The position numbers and the translations under genes were made by a program. This document shows positions 63,385-64,000 of a stretch of DNA of 64,000 nt, one piece after another; position 1 is the first letter of the stretch; every line of letters begins with the position of its first letter. Source of the DNA: SKZT01 sp964478625. Its GTDB lineage: Bacteria > Desulfobacterota > Desulfobacteria > Desulfobacterales > SKZT01. The DNA lies in contig CAYZJH010000002.1 of assembly GCA_964478625.1 (NCBI GenBank), positions 62,001 to 126,000 on the forward strand, read 5' to 3'. A model generated the notes under the pieces. The model was not told where the DNA came from, made no database searches, and saw only the letters and a list, made by a program, of their open reading frames with translations.

Positions 63385-64000
63385 TTATCCAGCATTGATT
63401 CGGATGGGATTAAGGGAGTTAAAATCGGCGGTGCCGACCCCCTGGGCCTCGGCTTTCAAGATATGGGGCAAATTTTCCGGTGATTTTCCCAATAGGGTTG
63501 CCCCGTATGCATCCGCTGCTACCTGATCGGTAGAAACGATCATGGTGTTGGTTTCTTTCAGATCCGACAGGGAACCTCCTGTGGGACCGTTTGTCATCAT
63601 GGTCCAAGTGCCATCAAGAATCACAAGGGTAGGGGAGACCATCATGGAAAGCTCTTCAATTATCCCGTGAACATCCTGATGAAAAATATTTCTTCGCCCT
63701 CCAAGTAGTCCGTACCAATTTTTCATGGTCATTGAAGCCCCGCTGCGATGATGATCCTTAATGGGAGCCATACCGATAAGTTTGGTGATGCCTTTGAACG
63801 GGGCATATAAAAGAGGCCAGTTTCGAATAAGTTTTGCGTCATGGACGGTGGTGGGTTGAAAGAGAGAATCACGAGGAATAATAACGCGAGCCCCCTGAGA
63901 GAGAGCCGCTTTTTCGATTCCGGAAAGGGAAAAGCATGTAACCGGATCATTAATGGGATTGTCGGTAACTACGACTGACGATGCTCCAGCAGCATAGCAC
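63385..64000 (-). CDS. DUF362 family protein, C-terminal part (cut by window edge)
   Basis: The minus strand is open from the right edge to TAA at 63385 for about 204 codons. It shows the DUF362 features DNPINDPVTCFSLSGIE, LIGMAPIKDHH and ILDGTWTMMTNGPTGG. DUF362 proteins often accompany ferredoxin-like and AKR proteins and are thought to act in redox. The N-terminus is outside the window. It is 9 nt from the polyferredoxin gene, so DUF362, polyferredoxin, AKR, Nudix and methyltransferase genes form one transcription unit. Confidence 0.85.
   Translation of the reverse strand, partial: CYAAGASSVVVTDNPINDPVTCFSLSGIEKAALSQGARVIIPRDSLFQPTTVHDAKLIRNWPLLYAPFKGITKLIGMAPIKDHHRSGASMTMKNWYGLLGGRRNIFHQDVHGIIEELSMMVSPTLVILDGTWTMMTNGPTGGSLSDLKETNTMIVSTDQVAADAYGATLLGKSPENLPHILKAEAQGVGTADFNSLNPIRINAG

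Overview
The window is about 44-45% GC by eye and densely coded on both strands. It most likely comes from a strictly anaerobic Desulfobacterota (former Deltaproteobacteria), probably a sulfate reducer of the Desulfobacterales. Supporting signs are a mercury-methylation pair (hgcA-hgcB), lysine synthesis by LL-diaminopimelate aminotransferase, a secondary-lipid megasynthase of the PUFA-synthase type, an Fe-S/aldo-keto reductase cassette and a split proton-translocating transhydrogenase. No rRNA, tRNA, CRISPR array, prophage or complete insertion sequence was found.

Layout. 1-9572 (minus): a PfaC-type megasynthase (KS, chain-length factor, AT, four hot-dog units) overlaps oleA by four bases and is followed by oleB and the start of oleC, so a PUFA-synthase-like subunit and the head-to-head olefin pathway form one transcription unit. 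9887-15593 (plus): fabI, an L,D-transpeptidase, corA and a hybrid histidine kinase. 15781-19257: an OpuC-type compatible-solute ABC transporter. 19298-23317: a decayed second corA, an asparagine-synthetase-like protein lacking its glutaminase cysteine, a SEC-C protein and a broken toxin-antitoxin remnant. 23318-31852: a helicase fused to an exonuclease (MrfA plus MrfB in one chain), a DUF3047 protein, efp, a TrpF-like barrel, guaA, a membrane coiled-coil protein and kdsB.

32456-41047 is a biosynthetic block: dapL, then ilvB-ilvH-ilvC-cimA-leuA for branched-chain amino acids. A textbook transcription attenuator precedes ilvB, with a 33-codon Ile/Val/Leu-rich leader peptide, mutually exclusive hairpins and a terminator. 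41129-42829 is a K+ channel with two RCK modules.

42868-51699 (minus) holds pfaD, pfaA (KS-AT-three ACPs-KR-DH) and a fluoride channel gene. PfaA and PfaD probably work with the PfaC encoded about 34 kb away, making a long, probably polyunsaturated acyl chain. OleA, OleB, OleC and an OleD expected beyond the left edge could then join two such chains into a hydrocarbon. 52335-54771 encodes an MBOAT acyltransferase with an SGNH-like partner. 54851-57718 encodes pntAA-pntAB-pntB, followed by hgcA-hgcB (57752-59289). The right end (minus) carries a methyltransferase, a Nudix hydrolase, a Tat-exported aldo/keto reductase, a membrane polyferredoxin and a DUF362 protein cut by the window edge.

The items most worth follow-up are the pfaC-oleABC operon with its detached pfaD-pfaA partner, hgcAB, the ilv attenuator, the MrfA-MrfB fusion, and the Cys-less asparagine synthetase homologue.
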